From NCBI GenBank assembly GCA_033816765.1, contig CM066296.1:558001-622000 (forward strand): DNA of 64,000 nucleotides, in the 5' to 3' direction. Below, piece by piece: positions 22,445-33,500 of this stretch; positions within the stretch are counted from its first letter, which is position 1, and each line of letters starts with the position of its first letter. This stretch comes from Nothopassalora personata. Lineage: Eukaryota > Ascomycota > Dothideomycetes > Mycosphaerellales > Mycosphaerellaceae. A model generated the notes under the pieces. The model searched no databases. It saw nothing but the letters and a program-made list of their open reading frames with translations, and was not told where the DNA came from. Position numbers and translations under genes: made by a program.

Positions 22445-23702
22445 GTTCTAAAGCTTCCCTTCGTTATAATCTATATACGCTATAGAGCCCGATCGCGACG
22501 TATATAACGGCGAGTCGCCTATACCGCCCCTAAGCCCTAGAGTATAGCAGTAGGCGCGTCGTATAGCCTTAGTTACGAGAAGAGAGGCCTTACGGGCTAA
22601 GATTAAAGAGTAAGAGATATAGCGAGAGATCGAGCGGCTAGAGATCTTACGCGCTATAAGCGCACCGCCTCTAGAGCGTATAGGAGGGAGGAGAGAAGAT
22701 TACCTCCCTACTACAACCCCTACCTCTATCTCTATAACTACTAACGATAATATTATAGTACGAGGCGCGACCGTAGCGTATACGACGCGACCGCGTCTAA
22801 AAGAGCCGACGCCTTTTAGAGGGGATTCGATAAGGAAGGTAAGGGTATTCCTTTAGGAGCTCTTACTTATCTTCGCCCTCTTAGGCACTATATACGCGAT
22901 AGACGAATTAAAGGTCCTATATAGAGTTATATACCTTAGCGGAGAGGTAAGCGAGCGATAGTATACTAACTATAGCGCCGTTAACCTTATAGGGTATATA
23001 TACTAGGACTTTAAGGAGTTCTACCGAGACGTATACGGCGATCCTATAAATCGCGTACTTAACGTTATATTAGAGTACGAGGTTACGAGATAGAAGGATA
23101 ACTAGATAGCGCGACAGTTCGCGACTAAGCTAGATATTATAGAGGACTAGTTAGGTAACTACTCGGAAGCGTAACGTATACGGTACCTACTAGCGAAGCT
23201 GACGCCTCGCTTACGGTCCGCTATCGTTAGCTACTATAATATCCCTACGACTAGAGAAGACCTAGTAGTCCTAGCCTCGCGTATCGAAAGTACCGAGCGC
23301 CGAGGTAGTAGCGGAGGGCACGACCGCGGGTAGTATATACGTCGTAAGCGTAAAGCTAAGGACGTACATAAGCGGGCTAATTGCCTAAAGTAATAGAAGT
23401 AGAGTTAAGTACCGGGCGCCTCGGGTACGAGTTAGTAGCGAGACGCCGGTAGCTTGTCTTTAACTAGCTAGAAGTCGAAAGTAGAGTACTACGGCTACGG
23501 TAGGAAGGGTTACTATAAGACGGAGTACCGAAATAGATACCTATAGAAAGACCGTAACGCGTAAGCGGTTCGTAGGTTAGAAACTGTCGAGGCTTTAACT
23601 AAGAAGGGTAAATAGGGAAAAGGTAGAGGACTAGGTAAGGGTCGCTCCTAAGTCCGAGTTTCTATATAGACCCCTTAAGGTAAGTCGATACGAGTCTAGC
23701 GC
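22445..23702 (+). pseudogene. Element IIb gag, RIP-decayed
   Basis: From about 22560 the + strand encodes a gag body (for example DFKEFYRDVYGDPINRVLNV near 23005-23070). Near 23480-23560 a zinc knuckle reads VECYGYGRKGYYKTEYRNRY, with Tyr replacing Cys/His. It continues towards protease and is broken at 23702 by element G. The leader before 22560 is noncoding; no TGG-type primer site is seen after the LTR. Confidence 0.7.
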
Positions 23703-23707
23703 GTTAC

Positions 23708-24023
23708 TGTTACGGTCCGGTACGATCGTGCACGTGGAAGAACTTCATTCGTTGGGAATAGGGACACGCGCTGCCAATGAGCGGGTGCTCTTGTGTGACT
23801 CATAGCAGAGCGCTCTTAGTGCTCTACCGAGAGAGCAGGACAGACCGCGCCAAGACATGGCACTATATAGACGACGCTCTTTTGCAAGTAGATAGGAGCT
23901 TCGTGCTCAACTCATTTTAAGTATACACCATATACTGTTTGGGACCACTACCTTCTCAACGAGTCAGAGACATCACTGCAAAGATCCAAGCCCAGTTGGG
24001 ATAACGAACAGCGGTTCCTAACA
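23708..24023 (+). repeat. 5' LTR of element G
   Basis: tgttacggtccggtacg to cggttcctaaca, 316 bp. It contains a CACGTG box at 23731-23736 and a TATA-like ctatatag around 23863-23870. It is identical by eye to 25765-26080. Confidence 0.93.
23863..23870 (+). promoter_or_regulatory. TATA-like box in element G LTR
   Basis: ctatatag sits about 155 bp into the 316-bp LTR, a usual place for the U3 promoter. The match is seen in the sequence; promoter activity is inferred. Confidence 0.4.
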
Positions 24024-24049
24024 ACTTTGAGCACCACCACCAGGGCCCT

Positions 24050-25048
24050 TTGCATATGTCTGGGAGAAACGCTACCCGGAGTCCGTCACGACAACAGCCA
24101 CAGTCAACTGGCATCACGGAACGAATGAGCGAAATGTCGATTACAGGAAGCAGCAAGAACAACAACACTCCTATGGGTATGCTGAACCCATTGGACCACC
24201 ACCGTGCACCTAAGGTATCTACGCCGGAGACGTTCGACGGGACCAAGGACAAACTGGAGGCTTTTCAACTGCAGGTTCAGTTGTACCTTCACTTCAACGC
24301 ACACCAGTTTCAAGGCGAGGCCTCTAAGGTCTTGTACGCCGCATCCTTCCTACGAGGAAAAGCAGCTAGAGGATTCCGACCATACCTCAAGGACTGGCTA
24401 CACAACCAGGGCAAGGGAGAAACACCGAAGACGGAAACTCGAAAAATTTTCCACGACTACGACGAGTTTGAGACGAAACTCGATGATCTATACGGGATAC
24501 CAAATGAGGAGGTATACGCCGACCGACATATCCGACAACTTCGACAGACTACTTCTGTAGCGCTGTACGCCTCAGAATTCCAAGGATATGCCGCCGACCT
24601 GGAATGGAACGACGCAGCTTTGCGATCGCAGTTCTACCTCGGGCTGAAAGACAACGTCAAAGCCGAACTATCCCGAAACGCCAGTGTCGTTACGCTAGGG
24701 GCGATGATCAAGGCAGCAAAGGAGATCGACGAAAGGCTCCAGGAGTTGAGGTACGACCGACACGTACAGCCTGGATACCAGAGACCCGCCGCGGGCGGAA
24801 GAGGGGGCTTCAAGGCCAGAAGTCAGGACCCTAATGGTTACGGAGACCCAATGGAATTGGACGTAACGGAACGTAGGACAGGAAGGGGGCTGAAGAGCAA
24901 AGGTTCCACCTGCTACGTATGTGGCGAGCAAGGCCACTTTGCAAGAAACTGCAAGAAGAAGAACATGGTTAGCCGCGAGTTCAACGCAACGATTCGCGAA
25001 GAGAATACATACCAGGAATGCGAGAACTTCTTCTCGAAATCTGCCTAG
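24050..25048 (+). CDS. Gag polyprotein of element G
   Basis: 332 aa, undamaged. Gag forms the virus-like particle and packages the RNA. Residues 45-235 look like a Ty3-type gag domain (ETFDGTKDKLEAFQLQVQLY near the start, FLRGKAARGF after it, then LRQTTSVALYASEFQGYAAD). Near residue 285 there is a CCHC knuckle, CYVCGEQGHFARNC, the nucleic-acid binding site. The first Met lies 26 bp after the 5' LTR; a later Met (residue 27) is possible. Gag of Elements I and III has the same order of motifs. There is no pol frame after the stop, so all enzymes would have to come in trans. Confidence 0.9.
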   Translation: MHMSGRNATRSPSRQQPQSTGITERMSEMSITGSSKNNNTPMGMLNPLDHHRAPKVSTPETFDGTKDKLEAFQLQVQLYLHFNAHQFQGEASKVLYAASFLRGKAARGFRPYLKDWLHNQGKGETPKTETRKIFHDYDEFETKLDDLYGIPNEEVYADRHIRQLRQTTSVALYASEFQGYAADLEWNDAALRSQFYLGLKDNVKAELSRNASVVTLGAMIKAAKEIDERLQELRYDRHVQPGYQRPAAGGRGGFKARSQDPNGYGDPMELDVTERRTGRGLKSKGSTCYVCGEQGHFARNCKKKNMVSREFNATIREENTYQECENFFSKSA

Positions 25049-25160
25049 CAGAAACAACCTGAGGACAGCAAGGCATCAAACAGCGGCTTCTTGATTTGAT
25101 GACCTAGGACACAGAAGTCAACACAACGACACGGGACAAATGACTACTGGATATCACGAC
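25049..25160. other. Spacer between convergent ORFs of element G
   Basis: A 112-bp stretch between the gag stop and the stop of the antisense ORF. No further gene and no pol fragment is seen. Confidence 0.6.
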
Positions 25161-25727
25161 TTACGACGGATGGCCATCGGGCCACGAGAACGGAGAAGCG
25201 AGGCCGGCTCCAAGAAGATCGCTCTCGAGACCAGGGAAGTCCGACAGTTCGGGGTCGTTCGGATCGAACTCTGTGTTGGCGGCGAGGTGGGCTACTTCCT
25301 CGTCGACCCGGGAGTTATTCATGTTTCGAACCTCGCGATTGCGACGGATCCGCTGACGGAGAGCCTCGATCTTTCGGAAAATGTCTTCCGCGGAAATCTT
25401 GAGCCGCTCTATCTCCTGCTCGTCTGACTCGATCTTCTCTGTCAACTCTTCCACGACGCGGTCGAGTTTCTCGAGGGAGGAGGTGACACAAGGTTTCCCG
25501 AGGCGGGTGCAGTTGGCACAAGACATGATGGAAAAATCGGCAATGTAAACGCAGGGGCGCTGATTCCGGCAACAGTGGTCGCAAGGTTTAGAAGGAACAA
25601 AGGGATCAGCAAAGATTTTAGCAAGACGACGTTTTTTGCGCTGGGCGGAGGACGAAGACATGGTAAGAAAAGGGTGGTTGCGGAATTTGAACTTCGGAGG
25701 ACAGGACCTACTTATGACTAACGACAC
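25161..25727 (-). CDS. Antisense ORF of element G: Zn2Cys6-like protein with coiled coil
   Basis: 188 aa, read against gag, starting 37 bp inside the 3' LTR. Residues 30-34 are basic (RKKRR). Six cysteines at 49, 52, 59, 70, 73 and 80 give C-x2-C-x6-C-x10-C-x2-C-x6-C, which fits the fungal Zn2Cys6 consensus. Residues about 82-134 are a likely coiled coil (LEKLDRVVEELTEKIESDEQ and onward); the tail is acidic. This is the layout of a small Gal4-type DNA-binding dimer. A second Met at residue 23 (25661) starts just before the basic stretch and may be the real start. Its promoter would have to lie in the 3' LTR, in antisense. Function unproven; RNA binding is an alternative. Confidence 0.75.
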   Translation of the reverse strand: MSLVISRSCPPKFKFRNHPFLTMSSSSAQRKKRRLAKIFADPFVPSKPCDHCCRNQRPCVYIADFSIMSCANCTRLGKPCVTSSLEKLDRVVEELTEKIESDEQEIERLKISAEDIFRKIEALRQRIRRNREVRNMNNSRVDEEVAHLAANTEFDPNDPELSDFPGLESDLLGAGLASPFSWPDGHPS

Positions 25728-25750
25728 GTGATCGCTGGGGCATCGATCCT

Positions 25751-25764
25751 AGGGAGGGGGATGG
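25751..25764 (+). other. Polypurine tract of element G
   Basis: agggagggggatgg directly precedes the 3' LTR and would prime plus-strand DNA synthesis. Elements I and III have agagggggatag at the same place. Confidence 0.75.
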
Positions 25765-26080
25765 TGTTACGGTCCGGTACGATCGTGCACGTGGAAGAAC
25801 TTCATTCGTTGGGAATAGGGACACGCGCTGCCAATGAGCGGGTGCTCTTGTGTGACTCATAGCAGAGCGCTCTTAGTGCTCTACCGAGAGAGCAGGACAG
25901 ACCGCGCCAAGACATGGCACTATATAGACGACGCTCTTTTGCAAGTAGATAGGAGCTTCGTGCTCAACTCATTTTAAGTATACACCATATACTGTTTGGG
26001 ACCACTACCTTCTCAACGAGTCAGAGACATCACTGCAAAGATCCAAGCCCAGTTGGGATAACGAACAGCGGTTCCTAACA
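25765..26080 (+). repeat. 3' LTR of element G
   Basis: 316 bp, identical by eye to the 5' copy; followed by the duplication gttac. Confidence 0.93.
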
Positions 26081-26085
26081 GTTAC

Positions 26086-29000
26086 TTACGAGGCGCCGTC
26101 GAGACGCGTAAAGGCTTTCGCGAGGCTACGTTTCTTCTAGATAACGGTATAGATTTAAGCTTAGTATCGTACGAGTATATACTCCGACACTAGATATAGC
26201 CTATTAGTAGTATAAAGCTTCTAAATCTAGAGTCGTACGCGTAGGACTAGGGGCATTACTACGGCGCCTATACGGTTCGCGTACGACTAGCTAACGATAT
26301 AGGAGTAGAGCGCGTAAGCGACGCTATCTACTATATAGCGCCTATAGGTATGCCGTTAGTTATTTTAGGTAGATCCTAGCGGTATCGTAATCGGATAGTA
26401 AAGGCCGATAAGGATAACTAGTAGTACTACGGTATAGAGACGCCTACGATTTAGTAGCGTAACGCACGCGAGTTCCTTAAGGATCTCGAGAGCTTAAAGT
26501 AGGTTTATACGATAAGTGTTCGGGTTATTACTATAGTAGTACCCGAAGGAGAGGGTCTCTCGTAGCCTAAAGAATTTATATACTTCCGAGATATATACGT
26601 ACCTAATAAGTAGGCGAAGCGTAAGATGCCCAACGGGGTTAAGTATACGATTAATCTCGTTAAAGGAAAGAAACCCCCTTTTAAGCCGCTATACTACTAG
26701 TCCTTAACTAAGCTAGAGGCCTTAAAGGAGTACCTTACGTAAGCAATAGAGAAGGGGTAGATTAGGCGATCCGTAAGCGAGGCGGGTGCGCCTATTCTAT
26801 TTGTACTAAAGAAGAATAGTACTCTTAGGCTCTATATAGATTATAGAGGCCTTAATAAGATTATAGTAAAGAACCGGTACCTACTACCCCTAATTAGTAA
26901 GACTTTAGATAGGCTATAGGGCGCTAGGCTCTTTACTATAATCGACCTATAGGATGCCTACTACCGTATTCCTATTAAGCGAGGAGACGAGTAGAAGACT
27001 ACGTTTCGTACGCGATACGGTTACTACGAGTACTTAGTTATGCCTTTTAGGTTAACTAACGTACTAGCTACCTTTTAGGGGTACATTAATAAGGCCCTTA
27101 CTAGGTTAGTAGATAACATCTACGTAGTCTACCAAGATAACATCCTTATCTATAGCGTAACGCGTAAGGAGTACGTACGAGCCGTACGCGCGGTACTAGA
27201 GAGACTACGAAAGTTCGCCCTATTTACGAACCTAAAGAAGTATAGCTTCTTCTAGGAGAATGCCGAGTTCCTAGGATTTATCGTAAGTGTCGTAGGCGTA
27301 TCGATAGATAGGAGCCGGGTAGCCGTAATCGAGGAATAGCCTACGCCTACGAGTTTTTATAAGGTTTAATCCTTCCTAGGATTCTATAACTTCTATAGGC
27401 GCTTTATCGAAGGGTACTCGAGGATTGCGAAGCTATTAATAGACCTACTAAAGGGATGTAAGAATAGTAAGAAGTAAGGGCCTCTTATATAGTCCGCTTA
27501 CGAGGAGTAAGCGTTCTAACGGCTAAAAGCTAGGTTCCTCGGAGTACCTATCCTAAGGCACTTCGATCCTTCGTTACGTACGAGGGTTAAAACGGATGCC
27601 TTAGGCTTTACGATTATAGGCATTATCTCTTAGTTGTTTAGGACTAAGTAGCATCTAATTACCTTCTATTCTCGTAAGATAATACCTACCGAGTGCAATT
27701 ATAAGACCTATAACTAAGAGCTACTAGTAGTAGTAGAGGCATTTAAGTATTAGCGACCGTACCTCGAAGGCGTATCGTATACGGTTTAGGTACTAGTCGA
27801 CTATACGAACCTATAGGGTTTTATAATAGTAAAGTAGCTAAACGGGAGGTAAGCTCGATAGGCGACGTTTCTATAATCTTTCGACTTCGTAGTAGAGTAT
27901 AGGTCGGGAAAGAGTAACCTAGCCGATGCGCTATCGCGACGTAGTAACTACGTACGCGTAGCGTAGTAGACGTCGAACTTGCTTCCTACGCTATAAAGTA
28001 AGCTATCTTTCTAGAAGGAATCCCTATTAAGAGAGGACGAGCCTATAGTAAGGCTCGTAACCGCTACCTACGAGAAGATATAGGATAAGGCGACGATAAT
28101 AGTAGTAGGAGCCTATAAGCCGTAGGGGACCCGATCGCTACTAGTAAGAGTATATACTATAATAATGTAGGGCGGCCTAGGTAAACTGCTTATACTACTA
28201 ATAAGAATCGTATAGGGGAGAGACGATAGGTACGTCGTATACTTATCGTAGGCGCCTAGCGAAGGGGATGCTAAGGACTAGCATGTAAAAGACGGGTTAT
28301 TCTATCGTAGGAACACGATTATAGTACCCGAAGATTATATAGTAAGAGTATAGCTACTCTATATATATTATAACGACCTACTAGTAGGGCACTTTAGTAA
28401 GGTAAAGACTAAAGAGCTACTACGACGTTATTACTAGTAGCAATTACTTAGTAAGGAAGTAAGGGAGTATGTTAGAAACTATAGGGCTTATTAGACCTCG
28501 AAGGCGAGGCGCTATCGACCCTACGGCAAGCTACGGCTACTACCTAGGCTAGACGGTCTATAGTAGGAAATTACTATAGATTTTATTACGGACCTACCGC
28601 TAAGTAAGCGAGGAGAATACGTATATAATGCGATCCTAGTAATCGTTAACCGCTACTCTAAAATAAACTTATACATTCCTACGATAAAGATATATATAGC
28701 GGCGGAGCTTACGAGGATCTTACGAGACGAAGTCGTGCGGCATTATAGTGTGCTAGCGGGCATAGTAAGTGACCGCGGGTTAGTGTTTATAAGCAAGTTC
28801 TAGAGTAACTTCTACTTCGAGGCGTAGGTAAAGCGTAAGCTATCTATAGCTTTCTACCCTTAGACTAACGGCTAGACTAAGAGGGTAAACTAAACCTTAG
28901 AATAGTACCTTCGTTATTACTATAGTAAGAACTAGATAGACTAGGCTAAGTAGCTAGCTATTACTAAATTCGTATATAATAATAGCGTCTACCCTACGCT

Positions 29001-29640
29001 ACGTATAAGCCTATTCGAGATAGCGTATAGTAAGAGACCTAAGATTGCCCTAACACCTATAGGATCTCGAGGCGAGATCCGGGAAGGGGAGGTACTAGTA
29101 GCGGTAGACTTAGTTAACCGTATACGAGAGATGCGCGCTACGCTTACGAAGCGTTAGAAAATCGTAGTAGCCGATTAGACTCGCTACTATAATAAGACTT
29201 ATAAGGCTAAGAGCTATTGCGTAGGCAATATAGTCTTATTATCTACGAAGAACCTAAGGTTAGCATTACCGAAGAAGAAGATAGGTCCGAAGTTTATTAG
29301 ACCGTACCGTATTATCGACGCTATCGGTTCGTAGGCGTACCGCCTAGTATAACTAGCCGACTTAAGAATTTATAATATATTCTATATATCCCTCCTCGAG
29401 CTATACGCGGGTAGCGAGAAGGATAGAGGCACTATAGCCCTCGCTAATAAGGACGGGGAATATAAAGTAGAGGTAGTACTAGGAAAGCGTAAGTATAAGG
29501 GTAAAGTGTAGTACCTAGTGCGATAGAAGGGCTAGCTAGAAGAGTATAATAGCTAGGAGCTAGTATAAGAACTCGCGAATACTACGCGTATAGTAGCTAA
29601 ATATAAGGCGTTAGCGAAGACGGTATAAGCCGGCGGAAGG
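26086..29640 (+). pseudogene. Element IIb pol, RIP-decayed
   Basis: Continues gag after element G. Near 26130-26200 is a retropepsin-like stretch (EATFLLDNGIDLSLVSYEYI), then RT (26755-26870: [32 protein letters not shown]), a mutated YxDD box near 27125-27150, RNase H, integrase (about 28300-28900) and a chromodomain (29455-29560: EYKVEVVLGKRKYKGKVQYL). Stops lie at former CAA/CAG/TGG codons. Confidence 0.8.
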
Positions 29641-29705
29641 ATCCGCGAAGGCTACGCGTATAGTAGTCGAATATAAGGTACCTACGAAGGCCGTATAAGG
29701 CGCTA
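29573..29705 (+). repeat. Two-copy tandem repeat at the end of IIb pol
   Basis: tcgcgaatactacgcgtat at 29573 and ccgcgaaggctacgcgtat at 29640 begin two similar units of about 66 bp, both with a lysine/alanine-rich reading. They encode or follow the last residues of pol. Confidence 0.5.
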
Positions 29706-30003
29706 AAATAAGGGTATAGGTTATGTATTTAGGCCTTAACCCTTCGGTAGCTAGATATAAGGACCTTACCCTTTAGACATAATCTTCTCTTTTTACTAAT
29801 AATACGGGGGGAGGCCTATGCGATAGTATCTATATTAACGGTAGCCTCTACCCCCGATAGTAAAATTAGCTATAACCTACATATAAGATACTAACCTATA
29901 GTATATTCTATCGGACTAAAAGGCTCGCTTACTTAGTTAAGTAAATACCCCCGATAGTAATAACATTAGAGAGGGAGGTAAGGAGAGAGCAGAGTAGAGA
30001 GAA
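29706..30003. other. Noncoding stretch between pol end and copia B
   Basis: No reading frame is recognisable. It holds two similar pieces with acccccgatagtaa (near 29850 and 29947) and a purine-rich run before the copia B insertion. Its partner in Element II (about 9890-9950) is much shorter, so it may contain a small unrecognised insertion. Confidence 0.4.
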
Positions 30004-30008
30004 GAGTA

Positions 30009-30214
30009 TATTACGATCTAAGCGTGCACCGGCGCTGTAGCCTAATTAAACCTAAGGCAGTAGCGGCTAAGAATTAGGTGACATTAATTAGTTACCTATA
30101 GCCTTTTCATAAGCAGCCCTTTCAATTCTAGCTTAGATACATATAATCTACTACCTACTTTTAAAACACCTTTATAAGCCTATTTTATAACTTCTAACCA
30201 CTTGTAACGTAATA
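30009..30214 (+). repeat. 5' LTR of copia B
   Basis: tattacgatctaagcg to gtaacgtaata, 206 bp; pairs with 42793-42998. Confidence 0.88.
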
Positions 30215-30559
30215 GTTATACTTAATACTTGTCCTAACTTCTTTAGATACTAAGGCCCTAGCTGCCTAAGGCACTACTTTCCTTAGCTTATCTTACTTTC
30301 TCGCGACTTCGTAGATCTCTCTTAATATATTAATCTACTCACATTATCTAGTTATAACGCCCTCGCGCTATATAACTGCGCGCATACCTTCCGATAGACA
30401 CTATTGATTATATCCTACTAATTGTACGTGTTCGCGACACCTCGTTAGTAGATGCGACTTAACGTAACTTTAGTAGTAAATATATTAAGTCGCGACCTAG
30501 TCGGTAACGCGACGAGTATTCGTAGCGACACCTAGTTAGTGTACTATAGTAGTGGATGT

Positions 30560-33500
30560 ATAGACACTAACGGTAACGATAACATTATAGGACTCGAGAT
30601 ACTACTAGTATAGTAGTCTATCGCCGGGGATTAGGACTATTAGTAGACCGAGTTAGCTACTATTCCTCGAAAGACTAAGAAGCCTACATTAACTCGCGGC
30701 TTCATTAATATAGTCGCCGGCCGTAATAACGGCGGCACTGCTAGTGTTAGTAAGCTCTTGGGTAAAGACGACTATAGTAGATAGGCCGATATACTCGAGT
30801 CCGTACTACGTAGCGAATCGCTTTAGGGACTAATCGATAACACTAAGTAGAGACCTACTAAGCGTACGAAGGAGGAAGATTACGAACTCGAAGAGCGTGT
30901 TAAGGCGTAGGAGGCTAAGAAGTATTAGGTCCGCGTACTTATTATCGCTGATTGCAGTTAGTCTATTACTAAGAACTGTAAAGCATATTAATAACCTAAC
31001 ACCCTATAGGACTATCTTAAGTCGATATACGGTTAAACTAGAAAGTCTAAGGAGTACTCGCTGTATCTAGAGTTCGAGTTATATACCTATAGCGGCTCTA
31101 ACCTAAACAAGTTTTACTAACAATATTAAGTAAAGCTTACTAATCTAAACGGTACTAAATTAGCTATATTAAAGGCCTAGGCCCTGTTCCGCTTCCTATA
31201 CTAGATCTTACTATACTTCCCTATATTCGCGTCGGTAAAACGTAAACAGTTAAGGTAGCTTACTAGTAAGATCGAGGACAGTACGACTATTACACTCGAT
31301 AAGGTGATAAGCGACCTACTTAATGAGGCGACTGCTTAATAGTCTAAGACCGCTAATCTCGTAGTAAAGTAGAACACCCCTAACCCTTTCCCTCTAGCTA
31401 ACCCTTAATAATAGGGTAATAGTAACAACACTCGTAGCGGCGGTGCACCCCGTAGTGCTATACGCGGACGAGGTCGTAGAGGCCGCGGTAATTAGAACAA
31501 CGGTAGTCGCGGAGGTAGTTAGAATAGTAATAATAATAACTAGTAGTAGAAGCTAACATGCGATAGCTATAGTATTATAGGCTATATTAAGACAGTATAC
31601 TAGAACCTCTACCCTAAGCTTACACTAGCTATATTTAAGCCTAAGACTCTAGATAACTAGTAGTAGCGTTAGTAGGTGAATAACACTACTAATAATCCAT
31701 AGAGGCAGCCGAAGGAGACCGCTCAATTTACGGCCTACGGTAGTCTCGAGGATCTAATAACTCCTTATAACGGTAACTGTTACATGTTTACGGCGGCTAT
31801 ATTTAAGGAGTACATTTAAGATACCTTAGCACTGCTTGTAGCGAAGGACTACACCGATTAGGTTGTAGACTCCGGCTGCACTTCTTACATAATAAACACG
31901 CTTAGCAACATAGTTAGTTATAGACCCTATAATGTCCCTATTAAGATAGGTAAGGGGATTATTACTACTACTGTATGCGGTATTATCTAACTAGACCTGT
32001 TCGAGTTCGGCATCACCTACTTCTTATAGGTACTGTACGTACTAGGCCTAGTAGCTAATCTAATCTTAATAGAGGCGCTTCGCCGTAAGGGTGTATACTA
32101 CCGTAACGACGACTAAATCCTCTTTATAAAGAAGGATAGTAAGCGTACGGTAGCCTATTGCTATAGCTATCTTAGACTACCATGTTACGGTCCGGTACGA
32201 TCGTGCACGTGGAAGAACTTCATTCGTTGGGAATAGGGACACGCGCTGCCAATGAGCGGGCGCTCTTGTGTGACTCATAGCAGAGCGCTCTTAGTGCTCT
32301 ACCGAGAGAGCAGGACAGACCGCGCCAAGACATGGCACTATATAGACGACGCTCTTTTGCAAGTAGATAGGAGCTTCGTGCTCAACTCATTTTAAGTATA
32401 CACCATATACTGTTTGGGACCACTACCTTCTCAACGAGTCAGAGACATCACTGCAAAGATCCAAGCCCAGTTGGGATAACGTACAGCGGTTCCTAACATA
32501 CCATTCTTAAAGTTAAAGGACTTACCGATAGCCCTTACTTCTTCTAAGGTCGAGCTATCGATAACTGCTATAGGAGACCTATAGTATCGCCGCCTTATAT
32601 ACATTCATAGCCGTAAGCTAGTGCAGCTACATAACGATAAGCGCATTATTATTATCGGTAACGGTAACCTTAGTAAGTACCTACGCGAGTACATCCCCTA
32701 CCGAAAGGGGATAGGTTATAAAGTCTATAACCGCATTCCTATAGTCCGGCTATTAACACTATTCTATATTGTTATAGTAGATGTTATTACTGTCCGTAAC
32801 CTTAGACTCGGTAAGGAGAAATATTTCACGCTATTTACTTACCTCTATAGCCTAAAGCGCGCTATCTTCTACTTAGTATAGAAGGATAGTGTAGCTTAGC
32901 ATATCCGCATCGTCTACCGTTAGGTAAAGACCTAATACAGCACATCGATCGCTATCTTTCGGATAGACGGAGGTAGCGAGTACAGCGGCAATACGCTTAT
33001 TTAGTACTCATAAGATAAGGGCTTCGTTCTATAGGTCTTAACACCTCATTCTTCAGAATAGAATAGCGGAGCCGAAGTTAGTAATTACATAGTATATAGC
33101 ATGTTACGTAAGCTACTTATTAATACTAGACTTCTACTAGCTCTCTAGCCGGAAGCTACATAGGCTTCGGTCTATCTTCTTAACCTTACTCCGAGTGTAG
33201 CTATTAAAGGACTGTCGCCTTAGGAGGTTATTAATAAGTAGTAGGGCATCTAGCCGGTGTAGCCTAGCCTATTACACCTTAAGGCCTATAGATGCCGTGC
33301 TTTCGTCTATAACTATAACGTTAGTCGCGGCGAGAAGTTTAACTCTCGCTTACTATAGGGTAAACTCGTTAGATACGAACGCCGGACTATCTACCGTGTT
33401 TATGTCGCTAAGGCACATAAGGTATTTCGAACTAAGGATGTTTAGTTCATTAAGGGCTACGACCCTATTATAGCTCTAGCCGGTAAGCCTAAGACTAATA

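Larger units (their letters stand above)
23708..26080 (+). mobile_element. Element G: complete, unmutated non-autonomous gypsy-like retrotransposon
   Basis: It is 2373 bp with two 316-bp LTRs identical by eye (23708-24023 and 25765-26080) and the duplication gttac (23703-23707 and 26081-26085). Inside are a 332-codon gag (+) and a 188-codon antisense ORF (-); no protease, RT or integrase. A polypurine tract (agggagggggatgg, 25751-25764) precedes the 3' LTR. It is rich in CpA and TpG, unlike its surroundings, so it has not been through RIP. The LTR ends (tgttacgg ... cctaaca) and polypurine tract resemble Elements I and III, whose pol may have mobilised it (inference). Confidence 0.92.

Noticed and set aside
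25161..25727. Captured host transcription factor gene
   Set aside because: The same kind of ORF occupies the same place in several families, which fits an element gene better than a chance capture in G; an ancient capture remains possible.
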